NCBI GenBank assembly: GCA_014239655.1
Contig: JAAZYM010000020.1
Location: 1 to 33,805, forward strand
DNA: 33,805 bases
Origin: Flavobacteriales bacterium
GTDB lineage: Bacteria; Bacteroidota; Bacteroidia; Flavobacteriales; BACL11
Direction: 5' to 3'
The notes beneath the pieces are model-generated. The model was not told where the DNA came from and did not search any database. It saw only the letters and a list, made by a program, of their open reading frames with translations. A program made the translations under genes and the position numbers. Shown here in pieces: positions 8,352-17,064 of this stretch (position 1 is its first letter; each line of letters starts with the position of its first letter).

Positions 8352-11300
8352 ATGCGAATAAATTCTCTCATACTATTTTTAATTATCTCTTTTTCAATTA
8401 ATTTATATGGGAAAGAGATAGAAGTAGGGAAGGAAAACAATAATTTCAAAATTACGGAGAAGACTCTTGCTAATTTTAAGATTATTAATCAGTTAAATAA
8501 GATCAATACAAATGTTATTAAAACAGATTTTGGAGAATTTATAAAGCTATCGGTTCCTTTTTATTCTACAAATTCTGAAATAGGTAATCCTGAATTACCA
8601 GTAATTAATAAATTAATTAGTGTGCCTGAAGGAGCAACTATTACAGTAGAAATTATTAATAAGGAAACTAGAAAGATATCTTTAGATGATTATGGTGTTG
8701 ACATGCCTTTATTTCCAAGACAACCATCAATATCTAAGGGGGATAATGCTGATCAAGTTCAGTTTTATTATAATAAAGAGTTTTATAATATAGATGATTT
8801 TTCTGGCAATGAAGTTGTTTCAGTTGAATTGCTTGGAAGAATGCGTGAGGTGCAATTGGCACGAATTGCTATTTCTCCAATTATGTATAACCCTATCTCT
8901 AATGAATTAGAATTAATTACAAATCTTGAAGTTAGTGTTAGTTTTAATAATATTGATATAGAATCTTGGAATAGGTCAAGGCAAAAATATTATTCTGCAG
9001 ATTTTGATCATCTATATAAAAAATGTATTAATTATACTCCTTCATCTCCAGAAGATATTATAACAACATATCCTGTAAAATATGTTATTATATCAGACCC
9101 AATGTTTCAAGCAGCATTACAGCCTCTAATTGAATGGAAGATAAAAAAAGGGTTTGTAGTAATAGAGGGATATACAAATGACCCAAATATAGGCACAACC
9201 ACCACGTCAATAAAATCATATATAAAGAATATGTATGATAGTGCTACAATAAATGATCCTGCGCCTACCTATCTTTTAATTGTTGGTGATCAGTTACAGG
9301 TTCCATCATTTAGTGGTAATTCAGGCTCTCATGTTTCTGATATGTATTATTGTGAATTTGATGGGAATGGAGATTTTTACCCTGAAATGTATTATGGTAG
9401 ATTTTCTGCTAATACTGCTACAGAGGTTGAAGTCCAAGTGGAAAAGACATTAACTCATGAAAAATATCAATTTACCGATCCTTCTTTTTTAGATGATATG
9501 GTTCTAGTTGCTGGAGTTGATGCATCAATGGCTCCAACCTATGGGAATGGACAAATCAACTATGCTACAGATAATTATTTTAATATAGCACATAATTTAA
9601 CTGTTCATAATTATTTATATGGATCAGGAAGTCCTATTACTTCAGATATGCCACAAGCATCTTCGGCAATTATTAGTAATGTTAGTGAAGGTGTGGGTAT
9701 TGCAAATTATACTGCACATTGTGGTTCTTCTGGGTGGTCTGATCCAAGTTTTAATACTGGTGATGTTTCTGGATTACAGAATTATAATGAATATGGATTA
9801 GTAATTAGTAATTGTTGTCTTCCAAATAAATTTGATGAGCCAGTTTGTTTTGGAGAGGCTTTATTAAGAGCAGATAATAAAGGAGCTCTTGGTCATATTG
9901 GAGCAACTAATAATACATACTGGGACGAGGATTATTGGTGGTCAGTTGGTAATACATCAAATATTACAGCTAACCCAACCTATTCTGGTACTGGATTAGG
10001 GGCCTATGATTGTCTTATGCATGAAAATGGCGAACATGAAAATGATTGGTTTATTACTCAAGCACAGATTTTTCATGCTGGTAATCTTGCAGTAACTGAG
10101 GCAGGTGGTGCAGAACAATATTATTGGGAAATTTATCATCTAATGGGAGACCCTTCTTTAATGCCGTATGTTGGGATTCCTACGACTTTAACAGTATCGC
10201 ATAATTCAGTTCTTCCTGTAGGATCTACATCTTTGACCGTTAATTCAGAAGAGAATTCATATGTTGCACTATCTATGAATGGCGTCCTTTTAGATGCAAA
10301 GTTATGTGATGCAACGGGGGTTGTTAATCTGATATTTAATCCGATATCTAATGTTGGTCCAGTTGATATTGTAGTTACAAAACAATTTAAACAACCTTAT
10401 ATTGACTCTATACAGGCAATATCTCCAAATGGTCCATATGTAATTTTAACTAGCAATTCTTTGAATGAGATTAATGGTAATAATAATTCATTGGCTGATT
10501 ATAGCGAATTAATTAGTATGACTTTAGATTTATTTAATTTAGGTGGTGGTAATGCTCAGAATCTTAATTTAGTTTTATCAACAAACGATCAATATGTTAC
10601 TGTTATTGATTCAGTTGATAATATTAATCTAATAAATTCTAACCAATCTGTTAGTTCAAATAATCCATTTAGTTTTCAAGTAGCTGATTTTGTTCCTGAT
10701 CAGCATATAGCATTATTTTTATTAACTATTACAGATAATGCAGGGAATGTATGGAGTTCTAATATTAATGTTACATTAAATTCACCTGTATTGACTCATA
10801 TAAGCTTTACAGTTAATGATGCTATTTTAGGTAATGGTAATGGTAGATTAGATGCTGGGGAAAATTTAGAATTAGTAGTAGAAGTAGATAATGTTGGTCA
10901 TGCAGATGCATATAATCTCATTGGGACACTATCTACTTTGAGTAGTTATATAACAATTAATAATTCTAGTGTTTCTTTACTGAATCTTAATTTTAGTCAG
11001 CCTCAAAATTTAATATTTAATATAACGGTTGATCAAAACACTCCAGTTGGTACAAATGTTATTTTCCCTTTTGATATTACAGATCAGATATATTCTTATC
11101 AAATGGATTTTGAAGAGAATGTTGGTGTAATTGATGAAGATTATGAAACAGGTGATTTTACAAACTATTCATGGATTCAGGGTGTTTTTCCATGGGTAAT
11201 TGATAGTAGTCAGATTTATGAGGGTGTTTATAGTTCTCGTTCTGCCATTAATTTACCTGATAATGAAGAGTCAGAGCTTTCTGTTGAGGTTAATGTATTG

Positions 11301-11798
11301 TCTAATGGAGATATTTCTTTTTATAAGTATGTTTCATCAGAAGATGGTTTTGATTTTTTGAAATTTAAAATTAATGGAACCAAGATTGATGAATGGTCAG
11401 GTGTTGATACGGCTTGGAGTTTTGTTTCTTTTCCTGTTTCTGCTGGTTTAACTACATTTAAGTGGGAATATGAGAAAGATGCTTCTTGGAGTGATGGAGA
11501 TGATTGTGCATGGATTGACTATATTATTTTTCCTCCAATCTTTACCAATCAAACAGTAATATTAGATAATAATTTGGAGATCAATATTTTTCCAAATCCT
11601 ACTAAGGGAATATTCAGTGTTGACATTAATGATAAGAAGAATCATTCTTTGGAAATTTGTGATATTAATGGAAAGAAACTAGAATTTATCCAAAACTTAA
11701 ATTCTTCTTACCAATTTGATATGACTCAATATCCTTCTGGGACTTACTTTATCACTATTTACCCTGAAAATATTATATATCAAATAGTTAAACAATAG
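8352..11798 (+). CDS. Secreted gingipain-type C25 cysteine protease with type IX secretion sorting tail
   Basis: Large extracellular or surface protease, 1148 aa. A signal peptide covers about residues 1-20 (hydrophobic core, then YGKE). A C25 propeptide-like region follows (about 40-200, with PELPVINKLISVPEG). The catalytic C25 domain spans about 225-600. The catalytic histidine is probably H456 in YTAHCGSSGW and the nucleophile C488 or C489 in SNCCLPNKF, followed by CFGEALLR as in gingipains. Beyond it are an Ig-like domain (about 615-690), CARDB-like stretches (GNGRLDAGENLEL near 825) and a MAM/cleaved-adhesin-like beta-sandwich (about 925-1060). A type A sorting domain (INIFPNPTKGIFSV near 1077) ends the protein, so export by the type IX system is expected. 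It is not PorU-like in its N-terminal region. Substrate unknown. The stop overlaps the ruvX start by one base. Confidence 0.92.
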   Translation: MRINSLILFLIISFSINLYGKEIEVGKENNNFKITEKTLANFKIINQLNKINTNVIKTDFGEFIKLSVPFYSTNSEIGNPELPVINKLISVPEGATITVEIINKETRKISLDDYGVDMPLFPRQPSISKGDNADQVQFYYNKEFYNIDDFSGNEVVSVELLGRMREVQLARIAISPIMYNPISNELELITNLEVSVSFNNIDIESWNRSRQKYYSADFDHLYKKCINYTPSSPEDIITTYPVKYVIISDPMFQAALQPLIEWKIKKGFVVIEGYTNDPNIGTTTTSIKSYIKNMYDSATINDPAPTYLLIVGDQLQVPSFSGNSGSHVSDMYYCEFDGNGDFYPEMYYGRFSANTATEVEVQVEKTLTHEKYQFTDPSFLDDMVLVAGVDASMAPTYGNGQINYATDNYFNIAHNLTVHNYLYGSGSPITSDMPQASSAIISNVSEGVGIANYTAHCGSSGWSDPSFNTGDVSGLQNYNEYGLVISNCCLPNKFDEPVCFGEALLRADNKGALGHIGATNNTYWDEDYWWSVGNTSNITANPTYSGTGLGAYDCLMHENGEHENDWFITQAQIFHAGNLAVTEAGGAEQYYWEIYHLMGDPSLMPYVGIPTTLTVSHNSVLPVGSTSLTVNSEENSYVALSMNGVLLDAKLCDATGVVNLIFNPISNVGPVDIVVTKQFKQPYIDSIQAISPNGPYVILTSNSLNEINGNNNSLADYSELISMTLDLFNLGGGNAQNLNLVLSTNDQYVTVIDSVDNINLINSNQSVSSNNPFSFQVADFVPDQHIALFLLTITDNAGNVWSSNINVTLNSPVLTHISFTVNDAILGNGNGRLDAGENLELVVEVDNVGHADAYNLIGTLSTLSSYITINNSSVSLLNLNFSQPQNLIFNITVDQNTPVGTNVIFPFDITDQIYSYQMDFEENVGVIDEDYETGDFTNYSWIQGVFPWVIDSSQIYEGVYSSRSAINLPDNEESELSVEVNVLSNGDISFYKYVSSEDGFDFLKFKINGTKIDEWSGVDTAWSFVSFPVSAGLTTFKWEYEKDASWSDGDDCAWIDYIIFPPIFTNQTVILDNNLEINIFPNPTKGIFSVDINDKKNHSLEICDINGKKLEFIQNLNSSYQFDMTQYPSGTYFITIYPENIIYQIVKQ

Positions 11799-12214
11799 TG
11801 TCAAAAATTATTGCTATAGATTATGGTAGCAAAAGGGTAGGAGTTGCAATTACTGACTCTTTGAGGATGATCGCATTTGGATTATCTACAATTTTAACAG
11901 AGGAGGTTTTTGTTTTTTTAGATAAACTTATAAAGAAGGAAAGTATTTCTGAAATTGTTGTTGGTTTACCAAAAAATCTAGACAATTCTCAAAATGAAAT
12001 CACAGATGCAGTGAGTGCTTTTATTAATAAATTAAACCAGAAATATCCAGATATCGTTATTAATAGTATAGATGAGAGGTTTACATCTAAAATGGCAAAG
12101 AAAACTATTCTAGATTCAGGAGTTAATAAGAAAAGAAGACGTAATAAATCTTTAGTTGACAAGGTAAGCGCAACAATTATTTTGCAGTCTTATCTGCAAA
12201 AATTAGACAGATAG
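11798..12214 (+). CDS. ruvX: Putative Holliday junction resolvase / pre-16S rRNA nuclease (YqgF family)
   Basis: RNase H-like nuclease of 138 aa. In bacteria the family is implicated in 5' processing of 16S rRNA and was named for resolvase similarity. Visible motifs are IAIDYGSKRVGVAITD (acidic residue D7) at the N-terminus, VVGLPKNLDN in the middle, SIDERFTSKMA, and the C-terminal DKVSATIILQSYL. These place the active-site acids in the usual order and the length is normal. The start is GTG at 11798, sharing a base with the TAG of the protease gene. This one-base overlap suggests cotranslation, although protease and RuvX have no obvious functional link. The 3' end overlaps the convergent uvrA by 12 bases. 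Confidence 0.93.
   Translation: MSKIIAIDYGSKRVGVAITDSLRMIAFGLSTILTEEVFVFLDKLIKKESISEIVVGLPKNLDNSQNEITDAVSAFINKLNQKYPDIVINSIDERFTSKMAKKTILDSGVNKKRRRNKSLVDKVSATIILQSYLQKLDR
12180..12201. terminator. Possible bidirectional hairpin at the ruvX/uvrA convergence
   Basis: TTTTGCAG (12180-12187) and CTGCAAAA (12194-12201) form a perfect 8-bp stem around a 6-base loop. It lies inside the last codons of ruvX and just beyond the uvrA stop (12203-12205). A second, weaker pair GTTTTT/AAAAAC follows at 12214-12230. Terminator function in either direction is inference; the T-tracts are poor. Confidence 0.4.
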
Positions 12215-14980
12215 TTTTTGTTGTAAAAACTTCCCGGTATACGATTTTTTTTCTTGAATAATATCTTCAGGAGTCCCACTAAAAACAATTTCTCCTCCGT
12301 TGGCACCACCATTAGGACCTAGGTCAATTATCCAGTCTCCACATTTAATAACATCTAGATTATGTTCTATACATATAATTGAGTGGCCCTTATCTATTAA
12401 AGAATAAAATGATTGTAATAATTTATTAATATCATGAAAATGTAATCCAGTTGTTGGTTCATCAAAAATGAATAATATTTTATTTGGTGTATTTCCTTTA
12501 CTAAGGAATGATGCAATTTTTGTTCTTTGTGCTTCTCCTCCACTTAATGTATTTGATGACTGACCTAGTTTAATATAACCTAATCCAACATCTTGCAATG
12601 GTTGAATTTTATGTGCTATTAGTTGCTTGTCGTTCTTTATAAAGAAATTAATTGCATCATCAACTGACATTTCAAGGATTTCAGAGATATTTTTATTAGA
12701 AAATTTAATTTCAAGTATTTCTTTTTTGAATCTTTTTCCATTACAACTATCACATTTTAGATGAATATCTGCCATAAATTGCATTTCTACTGTTATTTCA
12801 CCCTCACCTTTACAATTTTCACATCTTCCTCCTGGAACATTGAAAGAAAACATACCAGTTTTGTGTTTTCTTGCTTTTGATAGCGGTTGGTTAGCAAATA
12901 ATGTTCTGATTTCATCATATGCTTTTATGTAGGTTATAGGGTTTGATCTAGATGATTTTCCTAATGGGTTTTGGTTGATAAATTCAAGTTTCTTGATGTT
13001 GTTAGTAGTTAATTTAATCTTCTTATAATTATTTTCATCTTTTTCATAAATCCCTATTTTGTTATTTATTGCTGGCTTTAAAACATCTTTTATTAGTGAG
13101 GATTTTCCAGATCCACTTACCCCGCTAATAATCGTTAGACAATCTAATGGTATTTTAATATTTATATCTTTTAAATTATTTTTTGTTACTCCTGTTAACT
13201 CTATATAGTCAGACCATTTTCTTCTTGACTTTGGAATATCAATTTTTAGTTTATTAGTTAGATATTTTGTTGTTAAGCTATCCTTCTCTTTAGATAGGTT
13301 TTTAAATTTTCCGTTGTAGATTATTTTTCCGCCATTTATTCCTGCCTCTGGACCTATATCTATTATGTAATCTGAATTTAACATGATTTCTTCATCATGT
13401 TCAACTATGATTACCGTGTTACCAATATCTCTTAGATTTTTTAATATTTTTATTAGTTTATTTGTATCCTTAGGATGTAATCCGATGCTTGGCTCATCTA
13501 AGATATACATTGCTCCTACCAGTGAGCTTCCTAACGATGTTGCTAAATTTATTCTTTGAGATTCACCTCCAGATAAGGTTTTTGATTTTCTGCTAAGGTT
13601 TAAGTATTCTAATCCAACCTTATTAAGGTAACTAAGACGGCTAATAATTTCTTCTAAAATTCTTTCAGCAATAATATTTTCATCTTTGCTCAATTTAATA
13701 TTTGTGAAAAAATATAACACATCTTTTATATTTAATTGATTAATGTCATTAATGTTTTTGCCATTAATTTTGATATAATTTGTTTCTTTTCTTAATCTTG
13801 AGCCATTACATGCATCACAGGATGTTTTTCCTCTATATCTGGCGATAAGGACTCTAGCCTGGATTTTATATTTTTTTGTTTCAAGCATATCAAAGAATTG
13901 ATATATCCCTTTGCATTTTTCTTTTCCATTCCAAAGGAGATCTTTCTCTGCTTTAGATAAGTTCTTATATGCACGATGTATTGGGAAATTAAATTCTACT
14001 GATTTTTTAATGAATCGTTCTTTCCATTTAGATAATTTTATTCCAGACCATGGGGCTACAACCCCCTCAAATAAAGATAAATTTTTGTCTTTTATAACTT
14101 TTTTTTCATCTATTCCTAGTATGCTTCCGTATCCTTCACATTTTTGGCATGCACCATATGGATTATTAAAGGAGAATAACTCAGGAGTTGGATCAATGAA
14201 TTTAATACCATCTAGCTCAAAATTAGTTGAAAATTGTTTGTTTTTGTTTTTCGTTTTTATTGTACAGTAGCCTTCTCCTTCATATAATGCAATTTCAATA
14301 GAATCTTTAACTCTATTAGTGTCAATATTTTTCTCTATATAAATTCTGTCGATAACAGTATATACTCTTTTTTCTTTAAGTTCAGTTAGATTTAGACTAT
14401 TTATTTTTTGTATTTTATTATCTATTACAACTCTAGAGAAACCAGTTTTTTTAAGTTTTTCTATTAGATCAGTATTTTTTTCATTAGATCTTTTAGAGTT
14501 TGCGATTATACAAGCAGTATTTCCTTCTTTTTGTTTTAATATATATCTGTATATATCTTGAATTTGATCTTTTTTAACGATCTTATTAGAAATTGGAGAA
14601 TAAGTCTTGCCAATTCTTGCAAAAAGCAGTTTTAGATAATCGTAAATCTCAGTGCTTGTTCCTACGGTAGATCTAGGGTTTTTTGTAATAGTTTTTTGTT
14701 CTATAGCAATTGCAGGACATATGCCTGTTATTTCATCTACATCAGGTTTTTGTATTTTTCCTAAAAATTGTTTTGCATAAGAAGATAAACTTTCAATATA
14801 TCTTCTTTGACCTTCAGCAAATAATGTGTTAAATGCTAAAGTAGATTTTCCTGATCCAGAGACTCCTGATATGACGGTTATTTTGTTTTTGTTTATTGAT
14901 AGAGATATATTCTTTAGATTATGCTGTCTAGCACCTTTTATATGAATCTTTTCTAGTGAATTTGCTTGTTTTTTACCCAT
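12203..14980 (-). CDS. uvrA: Excinuclease ABC subunit A
   Basis: DNA-damage recognition ATPase of nucleotide excision repair, working with UvrB and UvrC. 925 aa, a normal length. The first ABC module has Walker A GVSGSGKS at residues 39-46 and the signature LSGGESQR near 470; the second has another GVSGSGKS near 620 and LSGGEAQR near 813. Three zinc-binding cysteine groups are seen: CQKC near 275, CDAC near 388, and the C-terminal finger CENC...CDSC near 718-745 that is needed for damaged-DNA binding. The UvrB-interaction region with GICPAIAIEQKT is near 85. It is divergent from the sigma-factor gene and convergent with ruvX, which it overlaps. A putative -7 element lies at 15000-15007. Confidence 0.98.
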   Translation of the reverse strand: MGKKQANSLEKIHIKGARQHNLKNISLSINKNKITVISGVSGSGKSTLAFNTLFAEGQRRYIESLSSYAKQFLGKIQKPDVDEITGICPAIAIEQKTITKNPRSTVGTSTEIYDYLKLLFARIGKTYSPISNKIVKKDQIQDIYRYILKQKEGNTACIIANSKRSNEKNTDLIEKLKKTGFSRVVIDNKIQKINSLNLTELKEKRVYTVIDRIYIEKNIDTNRVKDSIEIALYEGEGYCTIKTKNKNKQFSTNFELDGIKFIDPTPELFSFNNPYGACQKCEGYGSILGIDEKKVIKDKNLSLFEGVVAPWSGIKLSKWKERFIKKSVEFNFPIHRAYKNLSKAEKDLLWNGKEKCKGIYQFFDMLETKKYKIQARVLIARYRGKTSCDACNGSRLRKETNYIKINGKNINDINQLNIKDVLYFFTNIKLSKDENIIAERILEEIISRLSYLNKVGLEYLNLSRKSKTLSGGESQRINLATSLGSSLVGAMYILDEPSIGLHPKDTNKLIKILKNLRDIGNTVIIVEHDEEIMLNSDYIIDIGPEAGINGGKIIYNGKFKNLSKEKDSLTTKYLTNKLKIDIPKSRRKWSDYIELTGVTKNNLKDINIKIPLDCLTIISGVSGSGKSSLIKDVLKPAINNKIGIYEKDENNYKKIKLTTNNIKKLEFINQNPLGKSSRSNPITYIKAYDEIRTLFANQPLSKARKHKTGMFSFNVPGGRCENCKGEGEITVEMQFMADIHLKCDSCNGKRFKKEILEIKFSNKNISEILEMSVDDAINFFIKNDKQLIAHKIQPLQDVGLGYIKLGQSSNTLSGGEAQRTKIASFLSKGNTPNKILFIFDEPTTGLHFHDINKLLQSFYSLIDKGHSIICIEHNLDVIKCGDWIIDLGPNGGANGGEIVFSGTPEDIIQEKKSYTGKFLQQKLSV

Positions 14981-14999
14981 ATATATTTGAGGAATTTTG

Positions 15000-15007
15000 C
15001 AAAAATA
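15000..15007 (-). promoter_or_regulatory. Putative -7 element of uvrA
   Basis: On the minus strand the bases read TATTTTTG, matching TAnnTTTG, 19 bases upstream of the uvrA ATG. The -33 box is weak. It lies back to back with the sigma-factor promoter within a 151-bp divergent spacer. Confidence 0.45.
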
Positions 15008-15017
15008 AACAATATGA

Positions 15018-15049
15018 TTTGTATTATTTCTAAACTTTAACTATTTTTG
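15018..15049 (+). promoter_or_regulatory. Bacteroidota-type promoter of the sigma-factor gene
   Basis: TTTG at 15018-15021 and TATTTTTG at 15042-15049 are separated by 20 bases, a good match to TTTG-N(about 19)-TAnnTTTG. The leader to the ATG at 15132 would be about 75 bases, longer than at most genes here, and could carry regulation; no clear structure was recognised in it. Confidence 0.55.
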
Positions 15050-15131
15050 GCATTCAAATTAGTGATTAACCTAAACCAACATTTATAGCATAAACGTCTA
15101 CTTAAATTTTTATTAACTAAAATAAAGTAGT

Positions 15132-15716
15132 ATGCTATTAAGTGATCTTTCAGACCAAGAATTAGTAAAGAAGTATATTGATGGAGATAATCTCTCCTTT
15201 GAAACATTGTTAAATAGACATAAGAATAGAGTTTTTGCTTTTATTATGTCTAAAATTAAGAATAAAGATATCAGCGAGGATATTTTTCAGGATACCTATG
15301 TGAAAGTTGTTAATTCTTTACAAAAAGGAAAATATAATGAAGAAGGTAAGTTTTTACCTTGGGTAATGAGAATAGCTCATAATTTAGTTATTGATCATTT
15401 TAGAAAGCAAAAAAAGATGCATATGATAAGATCAAATAATGAATTTGATATTTTCGATGTTATCAAGGATAATAGTATTAATGTAGATGATAAGTTAATA
15501 AGAGATCAGATTTTTACAGATCTTAGATCTTTAATAGATTTATTACCTATTGATCAAAAAGAAGTTTTAAGAATGAGGTATTTTGAGGAATTAAGCTTTA
15601 AGAAAATTGCTGAATATTTTGATATATCTATTAATACTGCTTTAGGCAGAATGAGATATGCTTTAATTAATTTAAGAGCATTAAGTCAAAAACACCATAT
15701 AGATTTGCATAAATAG
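15132..15716 (+). CDS. RNA polymerase sigma factor, sigma-70 family (ECF-like)
   Basis: Alternative sigma factor of 194 aa. Region 2 includes NRHKNRVFAFIMSKIKN, DISEDIFQDTYVKVV and PWVMRIAHNLVIDHFRKQKK (core binding and -10 recognition), covering about residues 22-97. Region 4 is the helix-turn-helix LPIDQKEVLRMRYFEELSFKKIAEYF with SINTALGRMRYAL (about 137-182), which reads the -35 element. There is no region 1.1 or region 3, as in ECF sigmas. It is followed within 63 bases by a small gene and then recA, and is divergent from uvrA, so it sits among repair genes; whether it controls them is not visible. No classical anti-sigma factor gene with a transmembrane helix is adjacent. Confidence 0.93.
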   Translation: MLLSDLSDQELVKKYIDGDNLSFETLLNRHKNRVFAFIMSKIKNKDISEDIFQDTYVKVVNSLQKGKYNEEGKFLPWVMRIAHNLVIDHFRKQKKMHMIRSNNEFDIFDVIKDNSINVDDKLIRDQIFTDLRSLIDLLPIDQKEVLRMRYFEELSFKKIAEYFDISINTALGRMRYALINLRALSQKHHIDLHK

Positions 15717-15779
15717 TTGTTGTTTATATAATATTATTATTATTTGCTCGTTAAACATATATTAATCAATCTAATATAT

Positions 15780-15953
15780 ATGGGTAAAAATTTTACTAAG
15801 AGTGAAAAAAACAATAAAAGGTACAATTCAAAAAATCTAATCAAGAGTATTTCTGAGGTTACTCCTTCAAGAAAATCAATAGATTTTATTATAGCTTATT
15901 CTAAATCAACCAAGACAATTTTAGATAAAAGGTTTCTGATTTCTCTAAATTAG
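15780..15953 (+). CDS. Small protein downstream of the sigma factor, function unknown
   Basis: 57 aa from ATG 15780. The frame stays open upstream to a TTG at 15744, but those 12 codons look like intergenic sequence, so the ATG is preferred. The N-terminal half is lysine/asparagine-rich and polar (MGKNFTKSEKNNKRYNSKN); the C-terminal half is denser, with TPSRKSIDFIIAYSKS and a terminal RFLISLN. From memory, many Flavobacteriia have a 55-75-aa protein at this place after the sigma gene with a similar PS..xxI..I..FSK/YSK core and a final LN, which suggests real conservation and a possible link to the sigma factor. No transmembrane helix or known domain is seen. It is soluble, basic, and unassigned. 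Confidence 0.65.
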   Translation: MGKNFTKSEKNNKRYNSKNLIKSISEVTPSRKSIDFIIAYSKSTKTILDKRFLISLN

Positions 15954-15956
15954 AGA
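15942..15956. repeat. 6-bp inverted repeat at the stop codon of the small gene
   Basis: TCTCTA (15942-15947) and TAGAGA (15951-15956) pair around AAT; the stop TAG (15951-15953) is in the right arm. A T-rich stretch follows (TTTGGCTTTCTTGTTTT), so it may be a weak terminator before recA. Confidence 0.35.
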
Positions 15957-16059
15957 TTTGGCTTTCTTGTTTTAAGTAGTATAGTTTTTGTTAATAATTA
16001 CCGTTTTAATTTCTTGATGATTGTAGTATATTTTTAGTAATTTGTGTAAAAATATATTT

Positions 16060-17055
16060 ATGAGTGAAAAAGAAAAAAATGCGAAACTTAAAGTTTTAGA
16101 ACTTACTTTAGGAAAACTAGAAAAATCATACGGAAAGGGAGTTGTAATGAAGCTAGGTGATAAGATTGCTGAGGATATTGATGTTATTCCATCAGGATCT
16201 ATCGGTTTAGATTTAGCTCTAGGGGTAGGTGGATATCCTAGAGGAAGAGTTGTTGAAATTTATGGCCCAGAGTCTTCTGGGAAGACAACTTTAACTATTC
16301 ATGCTATTGCTGAGGTTCAAAAACAAGGGGGGATAGCAGCATTTATTGATGCAGAACATGCATTTGATTCAGCCTATGCATTATCTTTAGGTGTAGACAT
16401 TGATAATCTTCTTATTTCTCAACCTGATAATGGGGAACAGGCTTTGGAGATCGCTGATCATCTAATTAGTTCTGGAGCTGTAGATCTAGTTGTTATTGAC
16501 TCTGTTGCTGCATTAACTCCGAAATCTGAGATAGATGGTGAGATGGGAGATTCAAAGATGGGGCTACATGCTCGATTGATGTCTCAAGCTCTTCGAAAAT
16601 TAACCGCTACAATTAGTAAAACTGGATGTACTTGTATCTTTATTAATCAGATTAGAATGAAGATAGGTGTTATGTTTGGGAATCCTGAAACTACTACTGG
16701 AGGAAATGCATTGAAATTTTATTCTTCAATTAGGTTAGATATTCGAAGAATAGGAGCAATAAAAAATGGAGAAGATATAGTTGGAAATAGAACAAGAGTT
16801 AAGGTTGTCAAGAATAAGGTGGCTCCTCCATTTAAGAAAGTAGAGTTTGATATCATGTTTGGTCAAGGTATTTCTCGATCAGGTGAGATATTAGATAAAG
16901 CTGTTGATCTTGATATTATAAGTAAAAGTGGTTCTTGGTTTAGTTATAATGATACAAAGCTTGGCCAAGGAAGAGATGCTGTAAAACAAATGATATTAGA
17001 TAATCCTGAACTATGTGTTGAAATTGAGGATAAAATAAAAGAAATTTCTTCGTAA
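16060..17055 (+). CDS. recA: Recombinase RecA
   Basis: ATP-dependent strand-exchange recombinase and SOS co-protease, 331 aa from ATG 16060. An upstream in-frame TTG at 16042 adds only MCKNIF and is not like RecA N-termini, so the ATG is chosen. Walker A is GPESSGKTT (residues 69-77, K75). Walker B is in [10 protein letters not shown], and the loop regions [19 protein letters not shown] and [16 protein letters not shown] are canonical. The C-terminal acidic tail is short. It lies after the sigma factor and the small gene and about 10 bases before a TPR lipoprotein gene. The 106-bp upstream gap holds AT-rich sequence with only imperfect promoter matches (a TAATTTG at 16038-16044). It works with the AddAB-like pair upstream. 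Identity is secure. Confidence 0.98.
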   Translation: MSEKEKNAKLKVLELTLGKLEKSYGKGVVMKLGDKIAEDIDVIPSGSIGLDLALGVGGYPRGRVVEIYGPESSGKTTLTIHAIAEVQKQGGIAAFIDAEHAFDSAYALSLGVDIDNLLISQPDNGEQALEIADHLISSGAVDLVVIDSVAALTPKSEIDGEMGDSKMGLHARLMSQALRKLTATISKTGCTCIFINQIRMKIGVMFGNPETTTGGNALKFYSSIRLDIRRIGAIKNGEDIVGNRTRVKVVKNKVAPPFKKVEFDIMFGQGISRSGEILDKAVDLDIISKSGSWFSYNDTKLGQGRDAVKQMILDNPELCVEIEDKIKEISS

Positions 17056-17064
17056 AGATATTTT

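Noticed and set aside
8352-11798. Identification of the C25 protein as the type IX sortase PorU
   Set aside because: The N-terminal region matches a C25 propeptide of the gingipain type and no porV-like gene follows.
13911-14270. 119-aa plus-strand ORF within uvrA
   Set aside because: It is an antisense shadow of uvrA with no recognisable protein features.
12203-14980. Absence of the first CxxC of UvrA's first zinc module as a defect
   Set aside because: The Bacteroidota form has FELDGI at this place; the other zinc groups are intact.
15744-15779. TTG start giving a 69-aa small protein after the sigma factor
   Set aside because: The extra 12 codons are hydrophobic intergenic-like sequence; the ATG at 15780 gives a better N-terminus.
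16042-16059. TTG start of recA adding MCKNIF, and a TAATTTG promoter-like match at 16038
   Set aside because: RecA N-termini fit ATG 16060; the promoter-like match is one base short of the -7 consensus.
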